A DNA stretch of 60,900 nt, taken from Caryophanales bacterium UBA6877 (lineage in GTDB: Bacteria; Bacillota_I; Bacilli_A; RFN20; CAG-826). The notes below the pieces were generated by a model, which was given only the letters and a program-made list of their open reading frames with translations, was not told where the DNA came from and made no database searches. The DNA lies in NCBI GenBank assembly GCA_002451465.1, contig DKCJ01000020.1, forward strand, positions 52,777 to 113,676, given 5' to 3'. A program made the position numbers and the translations under genes. Every line of letters starts with the position of its first letter. Position 1 is the stretch's first letter. Of the stretch, positions 9,446 through 17,908 are shown piece after piece.

Positions 9446-10951
9446 ATGGTTAGAACTGCAGGGATTTTATTTCACATAAGCTCATTACCTTCAAAATATG
9501 GTATTGGGACATTAGGAAGAGAAGCTTATAACTTCATTGATTTTATGTGCAAAGCCAAATTACATATTTGGCAAATTTTGCCATTAACAGTTACAAGTTA
9601 TGGCGATTCCCCATATCAATCCCCATCTAGTATAGCTCTTAATCCTTATTTTATAGATTTAGAATTTTTAATAGAAGATGGACTTTTAACTAAAGAAGAA
9701 TGTGATTCCATTAATTGGGGAGATAATAAATTGCGTGTAAACTACGATTTATTATTTAAAAATAGAAATAATCTTTTATTTAAAGCTTTTGAAAGATTTA
9801 ATAAAAACGATGATAAATATCAAAGTTTCTTAAATAAAAAAGAATATTTTGATTATGCATTATTTATGACACTTAAAGAACTGCATAATTATAAACCTTG
9901 GAGTGAGTGGGAAGAAAAGTCACGTATATATAAAATAGGATTATCAAATGAAATAGCTGATAAATATAAAGAAAAAATTGAGTTTTATCAATGGACTCAA
10001 TATATATTTTTAAAACAATTTAACAATCTAAAAGAATATGCCCATAAACATGATGTCAAATTAATGGGTGACATGCCAATTTATGTTGCATATGATTCTC
10101 TTGAAGTTTGGAAATATCCAGAACTTTTCCAACTTGATAAAAATCATTACCCAACAAGAGTTGCTGGATGTCCGCCAGATTGTTTTAGTGAAGATGGTCA
10201 ACTTTGGGGTAATCCTTTATATAATTATGATTATATGAAAAAAAATAATTATGAATGGTGGAATCAAAGAATTTTATACAATTTAAAATTGTATGATATA
10301 ATAAGGATAGATCATTTTAGAGGTTTCAGTGGTTATTATTCAATTCCGTTTGGCGATAAAACAGCAAGAAATGGTAAATGGGTAAAAGGACCAGGAGCTG
10401 AATTATTTAAAGACAAATTGAATTTACCAATTGTCGCTGAAGACTTAGGTATGATGGATGATGATTTTTATAAAATGATGGATGTTGTTAAATATCCTGG
10501 CATGAAAATTATAACTCAATGTTTTGACGATCCTAATACAAACAATATATGGAGACCATCAAATTACACCGAAAACTTCTTTTCGTATAGTGGAACTCAC
10601 GATAGTCAAACAACAAGACAATTCATTGATGAATTATCAAAAGAACGAAAAGCATTGATGGAATCCATATTAGATGATGAATGCAATCGTTTAAATGTTG
10701 AAAAACTCGAAAACAAAACAAATGAATTGATGACCTTAAAAATTTGTGAATTAAATTTTGCTAGTAAAGCAGAAGCTGCAATTACCCCACTTCAAGATTT
10801 CTTAACAATTGGAAAAGAAGGAAGAATGAATTTCCCATCAACACTTTCAACTAACAATTGGTCATGGAGAGTTGATAAAGATGAATTCACTAAAAAAGAA
10901 GATGAATTAATCAATAAAATTAATTCATGGGTTAATAAATACAAACGTTAG
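9446..10951 (+). CDS. malQ: 4-alpha-glucanotransferase (amylomaltase)
   Basis: This GH77 enzyme transfers alpha-1,4-glucan segments between maltodextrins in the cytoplasm, releasing glucose and making longer chains for phosphorylase. The active site is complete: RIDHFRGF with nucleophile Asp289, AEDLG with acid/base Glu332, and GTHD with Asp386, plus GDMPIYVAYD and WGNPLYNYDYM. The start is the ATG at 9446 (501 residues) beginning MVRTAGILFHISSLPSKYG, which matches the family N-terminus. A longer in-frame reading from TTG at 9392 runs through the promoter and is rejected. It probably heads the operon malQ-msmK-lipoprotein-malE-malF-malG-amylase. The related protein at 6303 has lost its catalytic residues. 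Confidence 0.95.
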   Translation: MVRTAGILFHISSLPSKYGIGTLGREAYNFIDFMCKAKLHIWQILPLTVTSYGDSPYQSPSSIALNPYFIDLEFLIEDGLLTKEECDSINWGDNKLRVNYDLLFKNRNNLLFKAFERFNKNDDKYQSFLNKKEYFDYALFMTLKELHNYKPWSEWEEKSRIYKIGLSNEIADKYKEKIEFYQWTQYIFLKQFNNLKEYAHKHDVKLMGDMPIYVAYDSLEVWKYPELFQLDKNHYPTRVAGCPPDCFSEDGQLWGNPLYNYDYMKKNNYEWWNQRILYNLKLYDIIRIDHFRGFSGYYSIPFGDKTARNGKWVKGPGAELFKDKLNLPIVAEDLGMMDDDFYKMMDVVKYPGMKIITQCFDDPNTNNIWRPSNYTENFFSYSGTHDSQTTRQFIDELSKERKALMESILDDECNRLNVEKLENKTNELMTLKICELNFASKAEAAITPLQDFLTIGKEGRMNFPSTLSTNNWSWRVDKDEFTKKEDELINKINSWVNKYKR

Positions 10952-10993
10952 TTATAAACTCTAAAAAAGTTTTTATAAAAAGAAAGGAAAAAC

Positions 10994-12178
10994 ATGGAAA
11001 AAGTTAAGACTGTTACCAAAAAAGGTAGTGGAGCTAGTGAAGAGCTTCAATATAAGACTAATGAGTCTTCAAAAGTCAAAGAATCTTCGCGAAATGTTGA
11101 TGATGTTTTTGTATCTTTAAGACATATCGACAAAATTTATGATAATAATGTTCAAGCTGTTTTCGATTTCAATTTAGATATCAAAAAACATGAATTTATT
11201 GTCTTTGTCGGACCTTCTGGTTGTGGTAAATCAACCACATTACGAATGATTGCAGGTCTTGAAGATATTACAAAAGGTGAACTTTACATTGACCATGTTT
11301 ATTGTAACGATAAAACACCTAAAAATAGAGATATTGCAATGGTTTTCCAAAGCTATGCACTTTATCCACACATGTCAGTTTATGAAAATATGGCATTTGG
11401 TTTAAAAATTAGAAGAATGCCAAAATTTGAAATTGATAAACGTGTTCATGAAGCAGCAAGAATTCTTCAAATTGAACAATATCTTGATCGTAAGCCAAAA
11501 GCTTTGTCTGGAGGACAAAGACAAAGAGTTGCTCTTGGTAGAGCAATTGTAAGAAACGCAAAAGTATTCTTAATGGATGAACCATTAAGTAACCTTGATG
11601 CTAAACTTCGTGTTCAAATGAGAAGTGAAATTATTAAATTGCATGAAGCTCTTGGAGCTACAACAATTTATGTTACTCACGACCAAACAGAAGCTATGAC
11701 AATGGCAACAAGAATTGTTGTTATGAAATTAGGTAGAATTCAACAAATTGGTACGCCAATAGAAATCTATAATCATCCAGCAAATTTATTTGTTGCAGGC
11801 TTTATAGGTTCTCCAGCAATGAATTTCTTAAAAGTTAAATTTGATGCAATGAATGGCGTAGCTTTATTATCTGATGGACATAAAATTGAAATTCCAAAAG
11901 AATATTATAAGGATAAAAAACTTCCTGAAGATGTTATTCTTGGAATCCGTCCAGAAGATATTAGCTTAACAAGTGATAAAACAAAAGGTTATGAAATTAC
12001 TGTAAATGTCGCTGAATTATTAGGTAATGAATATTATGTACACTGTGATTTTGGTGGCACTGACTTAATTTCTAAAATACCAGCTGAAAAGTTAATTAAG
12101 ATTGGTGATAAGTTAAATGTTGAATTTAAATTAAATAAATTGCATTTCTTCGATCCAAAGACAGAAAATGCTATTTAA
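10994..12178 (+). CDS. msmK: sugar ABC transporter ATP-binding protein, MsmK/MalK type
   Basis: This ATPase powers import of maltodextrins and possibly other sugars through MalF/MalG on the cytoplasmic face. The motifs are complete: Walker A GPSGCGKST (73-81), Q-loop FQSYALYPHMSVYENM, signature LSGGQRQRVALGRA (170-183), Walker B FLMDEP (191-196) and the switch His228 in YVTHD. The C-terminal third is the TOBE regulatory domain typical of MalK/UgpC/MsmK, including IRPEDI. An odd feature is an N-terminal Ser/Lys/Glu-rich extension of about 37 residues before the domain begins at DDVFVSLRHI; it looks disordered. AGAAAGGA lies upstream of the ATG. It sits 42 bases after malQ. Confidence 0.95.
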   Translation: MEKVKTVTKKGSGASEELQYKTNESSKVKESSRNVDDVFVSLRHIDKIYDNNVQAVFDFNLDIKKHEFIVFVGPSGCGKSTTLRMIAGLEDITKGELYIDHVYCNDKTPKNRDIAMVFQSYALYPHMSVYENMAFGLKIRRMPKFEIDKRVHEAARILQIEQYLDRKPKALSGGQRQRVALGRAIVRNAKVFLMDEPLSNLDAKLRVQMRSEIIKLHEALGATTIYVTHDQTEAMTMATRIVVMKLGRIQQIGTPIEIYNHPANLFVAGFIGSPAMNFLKVKFDAMNGVALLSDGHKIEIPKEYYKDKKLPEDVILGIRPEDISLTSDKTKGYEITVNVAELLGNEYYVHCDFGGTDLISKIPAEKLIKIGDKLNVEFKLNKLHFFDPKTENAI

Positions 12179-12188
12179 ATAGGTATTA

Positions 12189-12211
12189 ATAATAAGTTTG
12201 TTTCTTATTAT
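12189..12211 (+). other. RNA hairpin between msmK and the lipoprotein gene
   Basis: ATAATAAG (12189-12196) and CTTATTAT (12204-12211) form an 8-bp stem with a 7-base loop. No T-run follows, so it is not a classical terminator; it may stabilise or partially attenuate the message. A second weaker inverted repeat, TAGAAAT/ATTTCTA, lies just before the AAAGGAGG ribosome site of the next gene. Confidence 0.35.
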
Positions 12212-12281
12212 GAAATATATAAAACATATAGAAATATTCATAAAGAAATTTCTAATTAAAGCAAAGGAGGAATAAGTATAT

Positions 12282-12827
12282 ATGTTTAAAAAAACAAAAA
12301 CCTTATTTTGTGGATTAGCAGCTTTGTTATTATTGGCAGGCTGCGGCAATGATAATGATGATGATTTTAATCAAAATAAAGATCCACATGGTCAAGGATT
12401 TACAATGTATGTTGTTGGTTCTGATTGGAACAAATGGGACCCAGCCACAATTACTGAAGCTGAAGGTTGTGCATTCAAAAAGGATGAAGCAACAGGACTT
12501 TATACCATCGATTTAGTCATTACTGAAGAAATGGCTGCTGTCGAAAGACTCTGTGGTTTTAAATTTATTAGTTCAAATTCCTGGTCAAGTCAATATGGTA
12601 TGGAAGATTTAAATTGGGAAAAATGTGATGATACATTCAAAAACCAATATAAAGAAAAAAATCCTGATTTAAAGAAAACATATTGGCATGAAGGAACGAG
12701 CAATAGAAGCAATATTGAAGCTTATGTTGCTGGTACCTGGCATATCGAATATAACCCAGCAAACTTCACTAGTGAAGAAGTTGATGGCGTTCCATACACA
12801 AATAAATTTACAATTACTATTAAGTAG
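12282..12827 (+). CDS. lipoprotein, probable starch/glucan-binding surface protein
   Basis: This 181-residue protein has a lipoprotein signal peptide with lipobox LLAGC (Cys21), then an Asp/Asn-rich linker (22-40). The rest is one beta-type domain with the pattern FTMYVVGSDWNKWDP (40-54), GLYTIDLVI, and a GFKFISSNSWSSQYG segment. This layout resembles the carbohydrate-binding domains of SusE/SusF starch-binding proteins and of CBM20/26-like modules; the match is by eye and moderate. The start is fixed by AAAGGAGG upstream. Between the transporter ATPase and the maltose-binding protein, a role in holding starch or glycogen at the cell surface for the GH13 lipoprotein is the likely job. Confidence 0.6.
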   Translation: MFKKTKTLFCGLAALLLLAGCGNDNDDDFNQNKDPHGQGFTMYVVGSDWNKWDPATITEAEGCAFKKDEATGLYTIDLVITEEMAAVERLCGFKFISSNSWSSQYGMEDLNWEKCDDTFKNQYKEKNPDLKKTYWHEGTSNRSNIEAYVAGTWHIEYNPANFTSEEVDGVPYTNKFTITIK

Positions 12828-12848
12828 TTTAAAAGGAGTAAATATATT

Positions 12849-14129
12849 ATGAAAATTAAAAAAGGTTTATTATTAACAATTGCTGCTACTGCTGTTTTAG
12901 GTCTTGCTTCTTGTGGAGGAGAAGGTGGCCAAACTAGTTATGGTGATGTTTCAACCAAAATTGGTATTTGGGCAACTGCAGCTGAAGAAGCTGTCATTAA
13001 AGAAGTTGTTGATGCATATAATGCAAAACAAACTGATGAAAAGAGCAAATTCTCTTATGAATTTACTGCTGTTAGTGAAGCTGATTGTGGTACAACATTA
13101 GCAAAAGATCCTACTGTTAGTGGTGCTCCAGCATTATTTTTATGCGCTGATGATCATATTAATAACTTAGTTAGTCTTGATATCATTGCTGAATTAAAAG
13201 GTAAACGTGCTGAAACAATCAAAGCTAACAACTCTGAAGCCGCTGTTTTAGGTGTTACTAATAGTGATAAAATTTATGGATATCCTGTTACAAGTGATAA
13301 CGGATACTTCTTATGGTATAACAAGGCTGAATTAAGTGATGTTAGCTCCTTAGAAAGTATCTTAAAAACCGCTAAAGAAAAAGGAAAACATGTCTTAATG
13401 GATGTACCAAATGGTTGGTATGCTAACTCATTTATTATGTCTCCTGAAGCTTGTGGAACTACATCTCTTTCTTGGAAGAAAAATAGTGAAGGTAAAGTAG
13501 TTTATGATACAACTTGGGACAGTGATACAGGCGTCAAAGTTAGTGAATATATTGCTGGTTTATTAACTCCATATTACGCCGATGGCACATTACAAATTGG
13601 TAGTAATGATGTTATTTCTTCAGGATTCAATGATGGATCATTAATTGCTGCAGTTAGTGGTACATGGATGGAAAAAGATATCCAAAACGCAATTGGCGAT
13701 AATATGGCCGCTTCTAAACTTCCAGAATACCATATTGATGGCAAAGCTTATCAAATGGCTTCATTCACTGGTACAAAAGTTTATGGAATTAACAAAACAA
13801 GACCAGCTGCTGAACAAAAAGTCGCTGCTGCTCTTGCAGATCTTTTAACCACAAAAGAATCACAATTAACAAGATTCAAAGTTAGAGCTTCATTACCATG
13901 TAACTTAGAAGCACAAAAAGATGAATCATACACCAAAAAAGTTTCAGTTGGTGGTAAAGCCTTAAATGCACAAAACCAATTCGCTTGTGTTCAAGCTCAA
14001 ACTGCTGAAGATAGATATTGGGATATTGGTAAGGCTATTGGTCAAGCTTATATTGATAGTAATTTAGGTGGTAAAACTTGGACTCAATTCTTAAAAGATC
14101 AAATGGATACTTTAAGAAAATCCGCTTAA
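12849..14129 (+). CDS. malE: maltodextrin ABC transporter substrate-binding lipoprotein
   Basis: This is an extracytoplasmic solute-binding protein of the family 1 (MalE-like) type, 426 residues. It has a lipoprotein signal peptide with lipobox GLASC (Cys22), followed by a small Gly/Ser linker and the mature fold beginning TKIGIWATAAEEAVIKE. Aromatic residues in the lobes (for example YGYPVTSDNGYFLWYNKAEL) and a C-terminal DRYWDIGKAIGQAY region fit maltose/maltodextrin binding proteins. The lipid anchor replaces a periplasm, as in Gram-positives. AAAGGAGTAA precedes the ATG. It is followed by a strong hairpin before malF, a usual way to keep the binding protein more abundant than the permeases. 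Confidence 0.9.
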   Translation: MKIKKGLLLTIAATAVLGLASCGGEGGQTSYGDVSTKIGIWATAAEEAVIKEVVDAYNAKQTDEKSKFSYEFTAVSEADCGTTLAKDPTVSGAPALFLCADDHINNLVSLDIIAELKGKRAETIKANNSEAAVLGVTNSDKIYGYPVTSDNGYFLWYNKAELSDVSSLESILKTAKEKGKHVLMDVPNGWYANSFIMSPEACGTTSLSWKKNSEGKVVYDTTWDSDTGVKVSEYIAGLLTPYYADGTLQIGSNDVISSGFNDGSLIAAVSGTWMEKDIQNAIGDNMAASKLPEYHIDGKAYQMASFTGTKVYGINKTRPAAEQKVAAALADLLTTKESQLTRFKVRASLPCNLEAQKDESYTKKVSVGGKALNAQNQFACVQAQTAEDRYWDIGKAIGQAYIDSNLGGKTWTQFLKDQMDTLRKSA

Positions 14130-14150
14130 TTAAATTGTTGTATTAATTTT

Positions 14151-14183
14151 TATAGGAACAGTTCTAAAAGAGCTGTTCCTATA
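14151..14183 (+). other. strong RNA hairpin between malE and malF
   Basis: A 15-bp stem (14151-14165 with 14169-14183, one G-U pair) closes a 3-base AAA loop. Only a broken T-run follows (TATATTGTATTTT), so partial termination or 3' protection of malE mRNA is likelier than complete termination. It lies in the 79-base gap before malF. Confidence 0.7.
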
Positions 14184-14208
14184 TTGTATTTTAGATAGGA
14201 GTAAAAAT

Positions 14209-17010
14209 ATGGAAGAAAAGGCAAATCCTAAAACAAACAATGTTTTTACTGAAAAAGCCCACCAGATGGGAATTTTTAAGAATTTTTTCATTAACTTCGG
14301 AAATAGTTTACTTAAATTATTACTTTGGTTATTTGATTTAATTTTATCAATGTTCACATCTTTGTGGCACTTTATTAAATTGTTTGGACTTGGCATTGTT
14401 GGTGCTTTTAAAAAATTTTATTTATTTATAAAAAGAAAATGCCATCAATTTAAATATAATGACTGGTCAGGTAGATTATCATTTATTATTTTTGGAACTT
14501 CATCATTTAAACATAAACAAATTGTAAATGGTATTGGTTATGTTCTTTTTGAAATAGCTTATATTACAATGTTTATTTTTAATGGAATTGGTTCCATTAA
14601 AATGTTAAAAACTTTAGGAACAAAAACACCAGGACCAGATCCTGATTGTATGGATGATTTTTGCGATTGGGTAAATGGTGATAACTCTATTTTACTTTTA
14701 ATTTTTGGTTTAGTTTGGATTCTTTCAATCATTGTCTTTATTTATATTTGGAATAGAAGTATAAATGCTGGCTATAACAATTTCCGTATTGATAATTTTG
14801 TTAAATTTGATGATTTAACAAAGAAGAGTATGGATTTTTCAAAAAAATTAGATGAAGAAGCAACTAAAGCTTTAAATAATGGTGTTTCTAAAACTAAATT
14901 TAAAGAAGAAAAAATACTAGAGATTAATGATTTTATCCAAGTTTTTAGTAATAAGTATGAACACGATTATACAAAATATTTATTAGTAGAAACTATTAAT
15001 CACTCCTATCAAGAAAATAAAAAATTAAATAAATTAACTTCAAAATTTAAAAAGAATGAAGAAAAAACTGCTTTAAAAATTAAATCAATTAATGAGAAAT
15101 TAGATAAAAATATTATATTGCTCGAAAGTAAGAAAGTATTAGTTTCTGATAATGAGGAAGCTATTGATAAATTAAATTTAAAAATTGAATCACTTAAAGG
15201 AAATGCACAATCAAAGATTCGTAATCTTTCTAGAAAAGGCGAAGTTTTAGAAAGAAAAATATATGAATTTAAAAAGACATATGCTTTCTTTGGATTACTT
15301 CAAAATGTAAGAAATAATAAACTTTATGGTAAATTTAACGATTATTTCAATGTAGTTGGTAGATTAAATAGTGATATTACTTTTTATGCAAATTATGATG
15401 AATTTAAATATTGCTATGTTAAAAATTTAGCTAAAAACGAAGAAGCCAACACTTCTAATAAACACGCTTTAGAAGAACTTGAAAAAACAAAAGTTCAAAA
15501 AATTAATGATATTCATAAAAAATATGATGATTTTAGAGCAAAACGTTTAGAAATCGAAAATAAAACTGAATTAGCTAAAAAAGAATATGAAGCAACTCTT
15601 AAAGCAATAAAAAGTCTTCCACAAAATGAAAAAGAACATGCTCAATTAGAAGCTAAAGCTCTTTTAGTTCAAAAGTCTAGTGAATATTTTAGAGAACTTC
15701 ATTATCTTCCAAGCAAAAAAGCTATTGTTGCTTTAGAAAAAGAAGAAATTAAAGAAGTTAATAATGCTTATTTAAGAGATAAAAAATATTTAAAAACTAA
15801 CTTTACTCCTGAAGGTTATGCAACTGAGCAAACAATTAATCGTATGATTGTTGATTATAAAATTGAATATGCAGTTGCAAGAGAATATTTTAAAAAAATA
15901 TTCAAGAAAAATAAGGAATTTTTAAGTGACGCTGAAGTTAAAGAAAAATTAAGCGAAACAAAAGAAGAACTTAAAAAATATGAAAATGATCATCAAGATA
16001 AATTCGTTGGAAGACCACGTTCATTTAAAGAATCTTTTGATGGATTATTCAATGAAAATTTCCATATAACAATTCTTGCTCTTCCTGTCTTAGGAATTGC
16101 CTTTATGACGGTTATTCCATTATTATTCTCAATTTTGGTCGCATTTACTAACTATAGTGTAGGACATATTCCTCCAACTCAATTATTTACTTGGACAGGA
16201 TTTGATAATTTTAAAAATTTATTCTTCCCAGATGCAAATAGTATTTATACAGTACTTCCAGAAGCTTTAATGCGTACTCTTGGATGGACACTTATTTGGG
16301 CGATTATCGCTACTTTCTCAAACTATATTTTAGGTATTATTGTCGCATTACTCATCAATAAAGATGGTATTAAATTAAAGAAATTATGGCGTACAGTATT
16401 TATTTTAACTATTGCTATTCCACAATTTATATCACTTTTATCAATTGGTACTTTATTAAAAGACACTGGTGCAATTGGAAGTTTAGTTTTCCAAATGACT
16501 GGGAATCGTCTTGGTTTTGGTACTGATAGTAGTGCAAATGGTGTATTATTTGCAAAAATTATTATTATATTAGTTAATATTTGGGTTGGTATTCCTTATA
16601 CAATTTTATCAACAACCGGTATCTTACTTAATATTCCAAAAGATTTATATGAATCTGCTCGTGTTGATGGAGCTGGTACATTTACTCAATTTACAAAAAT
16701 TACCATGCCATACATTCTTTTTGTTACAGGTCCATATTTAATCACTCAATTTGTAGGCAATATCAATAACTTTAACGTTATTTACTTCCTAACTGGTGGA
16801 GGTCCTGCAATTGCTGGTAGTGCTCTTTTAGGTTTAGGACAAACTGACTTATTAATCACATTCCTTTATAAGATTATTACCTCAACTAACAATCCTCAAT
16901 TTGGTATTGCAAGTTCTGTAGGTATATTTATCTTCGTTGTATGCTCATTTATTTCAATTGTTATGTATAATAAATCTGGAGCAATTAAAGAGGAGGATCA
17001 ATTCCAATAA
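14209..17010 (+). CDS. malF: maltodextrin ABC transporter permease MalF with large coiled-coil insert
   Basis: This inner-membrane permease is 933 residues; MalF/MdxF homologues in Bacilli are usually about 430. Hydrophobic segments at about 33-66, 103-130 and 160-182 match the N-terminal part of that family, including the GDNS segment. The conserved permease core restarts at residue 616 (ENFHITILALPVLGI) and carries the EAA loop (SARVDGAGTFTQFTKITMP) that docks on the ATPase. Between them, residues about 195-600 are highly charged, Lys/Glu-rich, largely helical and coiled-coil-like, with one more globular patch around 358-405. This insert replaces a linker of a few tens of residues and should be cytoplasmic. 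The frame is open throughout. Confidence 0.9.
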   Translation: MEEKANPKTNNVFTEKAHQMGIFKNFFINFGNSLLKLLLWLFDLILSMFTSLWHFIKLFGLGIVGAFKKFYLFIKRKCHQFKYNDWSGRLSFIIFGTSSFKHKQIVNGIGYVLFEIAYITMFIFNGIGSIKMLKTLGTKTPGPDPDCMDDFCDWVNGDNSILLLIFGLVWILSIIVFIYIWNRSINAGYNNFRIDNFVKFDDLTKKSMDFSKKLDEEATKALNNGVSKTKFKEEKILEINDFIQVFSNKYEHDYTKYLLVETINHSYQENKKLNKLTSKFKKNEEKTALKIKSINEKLDKNIILLESKKVLVSDNEEAIDKLNLKIESLKGNAQSKIRNLSRKGEVLERKIYEFKKTYAFFGLLQNVRNNKLYGKFNDYFNVVGRLNSDITFYANYDEFKYCYVKNLAKNEEANTSNKHALEELEKTKVQKINDIHKKYDDFRAKRLEIENKTELAKKEYEATLKAIKSLPQNEKEHAQLEAKALLVQKSSEYFRELHYLPSKKAIVALEKEEIKEVNNAYLRDKKYLKTNFTPEGYATEQTINRMIVDYKIEYAVAREYFKKIFKKNKEFLSDAEVKEKLSETKEELKKYENDHQDKFVGRPRSFKESFDGLFNENFHITILALPVLGIAFMTVIPLLFSILVAFTNYSVGHIPPTQLFTWTGFDNFKNLFFPDANSIYTVLPEALMRTLGWTLIWAIIATFSNYILGIIVALLINKDGIKLKKLWRTVFILTIAIPQFISLLSIGTLLKDTGAIGSLVFQMTGNRLGFGTDSSANGVLFAKIIIILVNIWVGIPYTILSTTGILLNIPKDLYESARVDGAGTFTQFTKITMPYILFVTGPYLITQFVGNINNFNVIYFLTGGGPAIAGSALLGLGQTDLLITFLYKIITSTNNPQFGIASSVGIFIFVVCSFISIVMYNKSGAIKEEDQFQ

Positions 17011-17011
17011 T

Positions 17012-17908
17012 ATGAAAAGCGCAAAATTAAGAAAAATTTTAGGAAATACTTTCATTTACCTCATTTTAATTGTTTTATCGATTATTTGGGTTGCACCAAT
17101 TGTTTGGCTCATCTTACAATCTTTTGGTGAAGGTGGTATTAGTGTTAGAGCACAACTTATTCCTAAGAATTTCACATTTGATAATTATTTATATTTATTC
17201 TCAAATTTCACTGGAAAAATAAATCCATTAGCAACCAATCATACTTTAGATGGGAAGTTCTTTACTTGGTTGCTTAATACTTTAATCGTAAGTATATTAA
17301 GTTGTGTTATTTCAACAATATTTGTTCTTGGAACAGCTTATGGTTTATCAAGATTTAGATTTAAAGGAAGAACTTTCTTAATGAAATTAAATCTTGTTAT
17401 TGGTATGTTCCCTGGCTTCTTAAGCATGATTATCTTATATTGGGTTATGAGAGATATTATCCATTTGCAAGGTAATTATATGTCACTTGTTATTATTTAT
17501 AGTGCTGGTGCAGGTGGCGGATATTATATTTCAAAAGGTTTCTTTGATACAATTTCAAAAAACATTGATGAAGCTGCAATGATTGATGGAGCTACTCGTA
17601 GTCAAATATTCTGGCAAATTATTTTGCCACTTGCAAAACCAATTATTGTCTATACAATATTAACTTCCTTTATGGCACCATGGGGTGAATACGTTACCTC
17701 ATCTTACATTATAGGTTTACAAAACATTGATAATTGGACTGTTGCAATTGGTCTTTATCAATTTACAGTTGGGCAAGATGTTGCAACTTCATACTATACA
17801 CAATTTGCAGCAGGTGCTGTTGTTATTGCCGTTCCAATTACATTATTATTTATGTTCTTACAAAAATATTATGTCAGTGGAGTTACTGGAGGAGCAGTTA
17901 AAGGTTAA
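17012..17908 (+). CDS. malG: maltodextrin ABC transporter permease MalG
   Basis: This is the second permease subunit, 298 residues with about six transmembrane helices. The EAA loop is clear (IDEAAMIDGATRSQIFWQII), followed by PLAKPI, and the C-terminus ends in KYYVSGVTGGAVKG, typical of MalG. The start is the ATG at 17012, preceded by AGAGGAGG about 11 bases upstream inside the end of malF; upstream in-frame starts would overlap malF by over 70 bases and are rejected. The stop TAA shares its last A with the ATG of the following amylase gene (TAATG), so these two are translationally coupled. Confidence 0.95.
   Translation: MKSAKLRKILGNTFIYLILIVLSIIWVAPIVWLILQSFGEGGISVRAQLIPKNFTFDNYLYLFSNFTGKINPLATNHTLDGKFFTWLLNTLIVSILSCVISTIFVLGTAYGLSRFRFKGRTFLMKLNLVIGMFPGFLSMIILYWVMRDIIHLQGNYMSLVIIYSAGAGGGYYISKGFFDTISKNIDEAAMIDGATRSQIFWQIILPLAKPIIVYTILTSFMAPWGEYVTSSYIIGLQNIDNWTVAIGLYQFTVGQDVATSYYTQFAAGAVVIAVPITLLFMFLQKYYVSGVTGGAVKG

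Noticed and set aside
14130..14396. 88-codon minus-strand frame before and within malF
   Set aside because: It overlaps the malE-malF hairpin and the malF N-terminus, has no ribosome site and resembles no protein.
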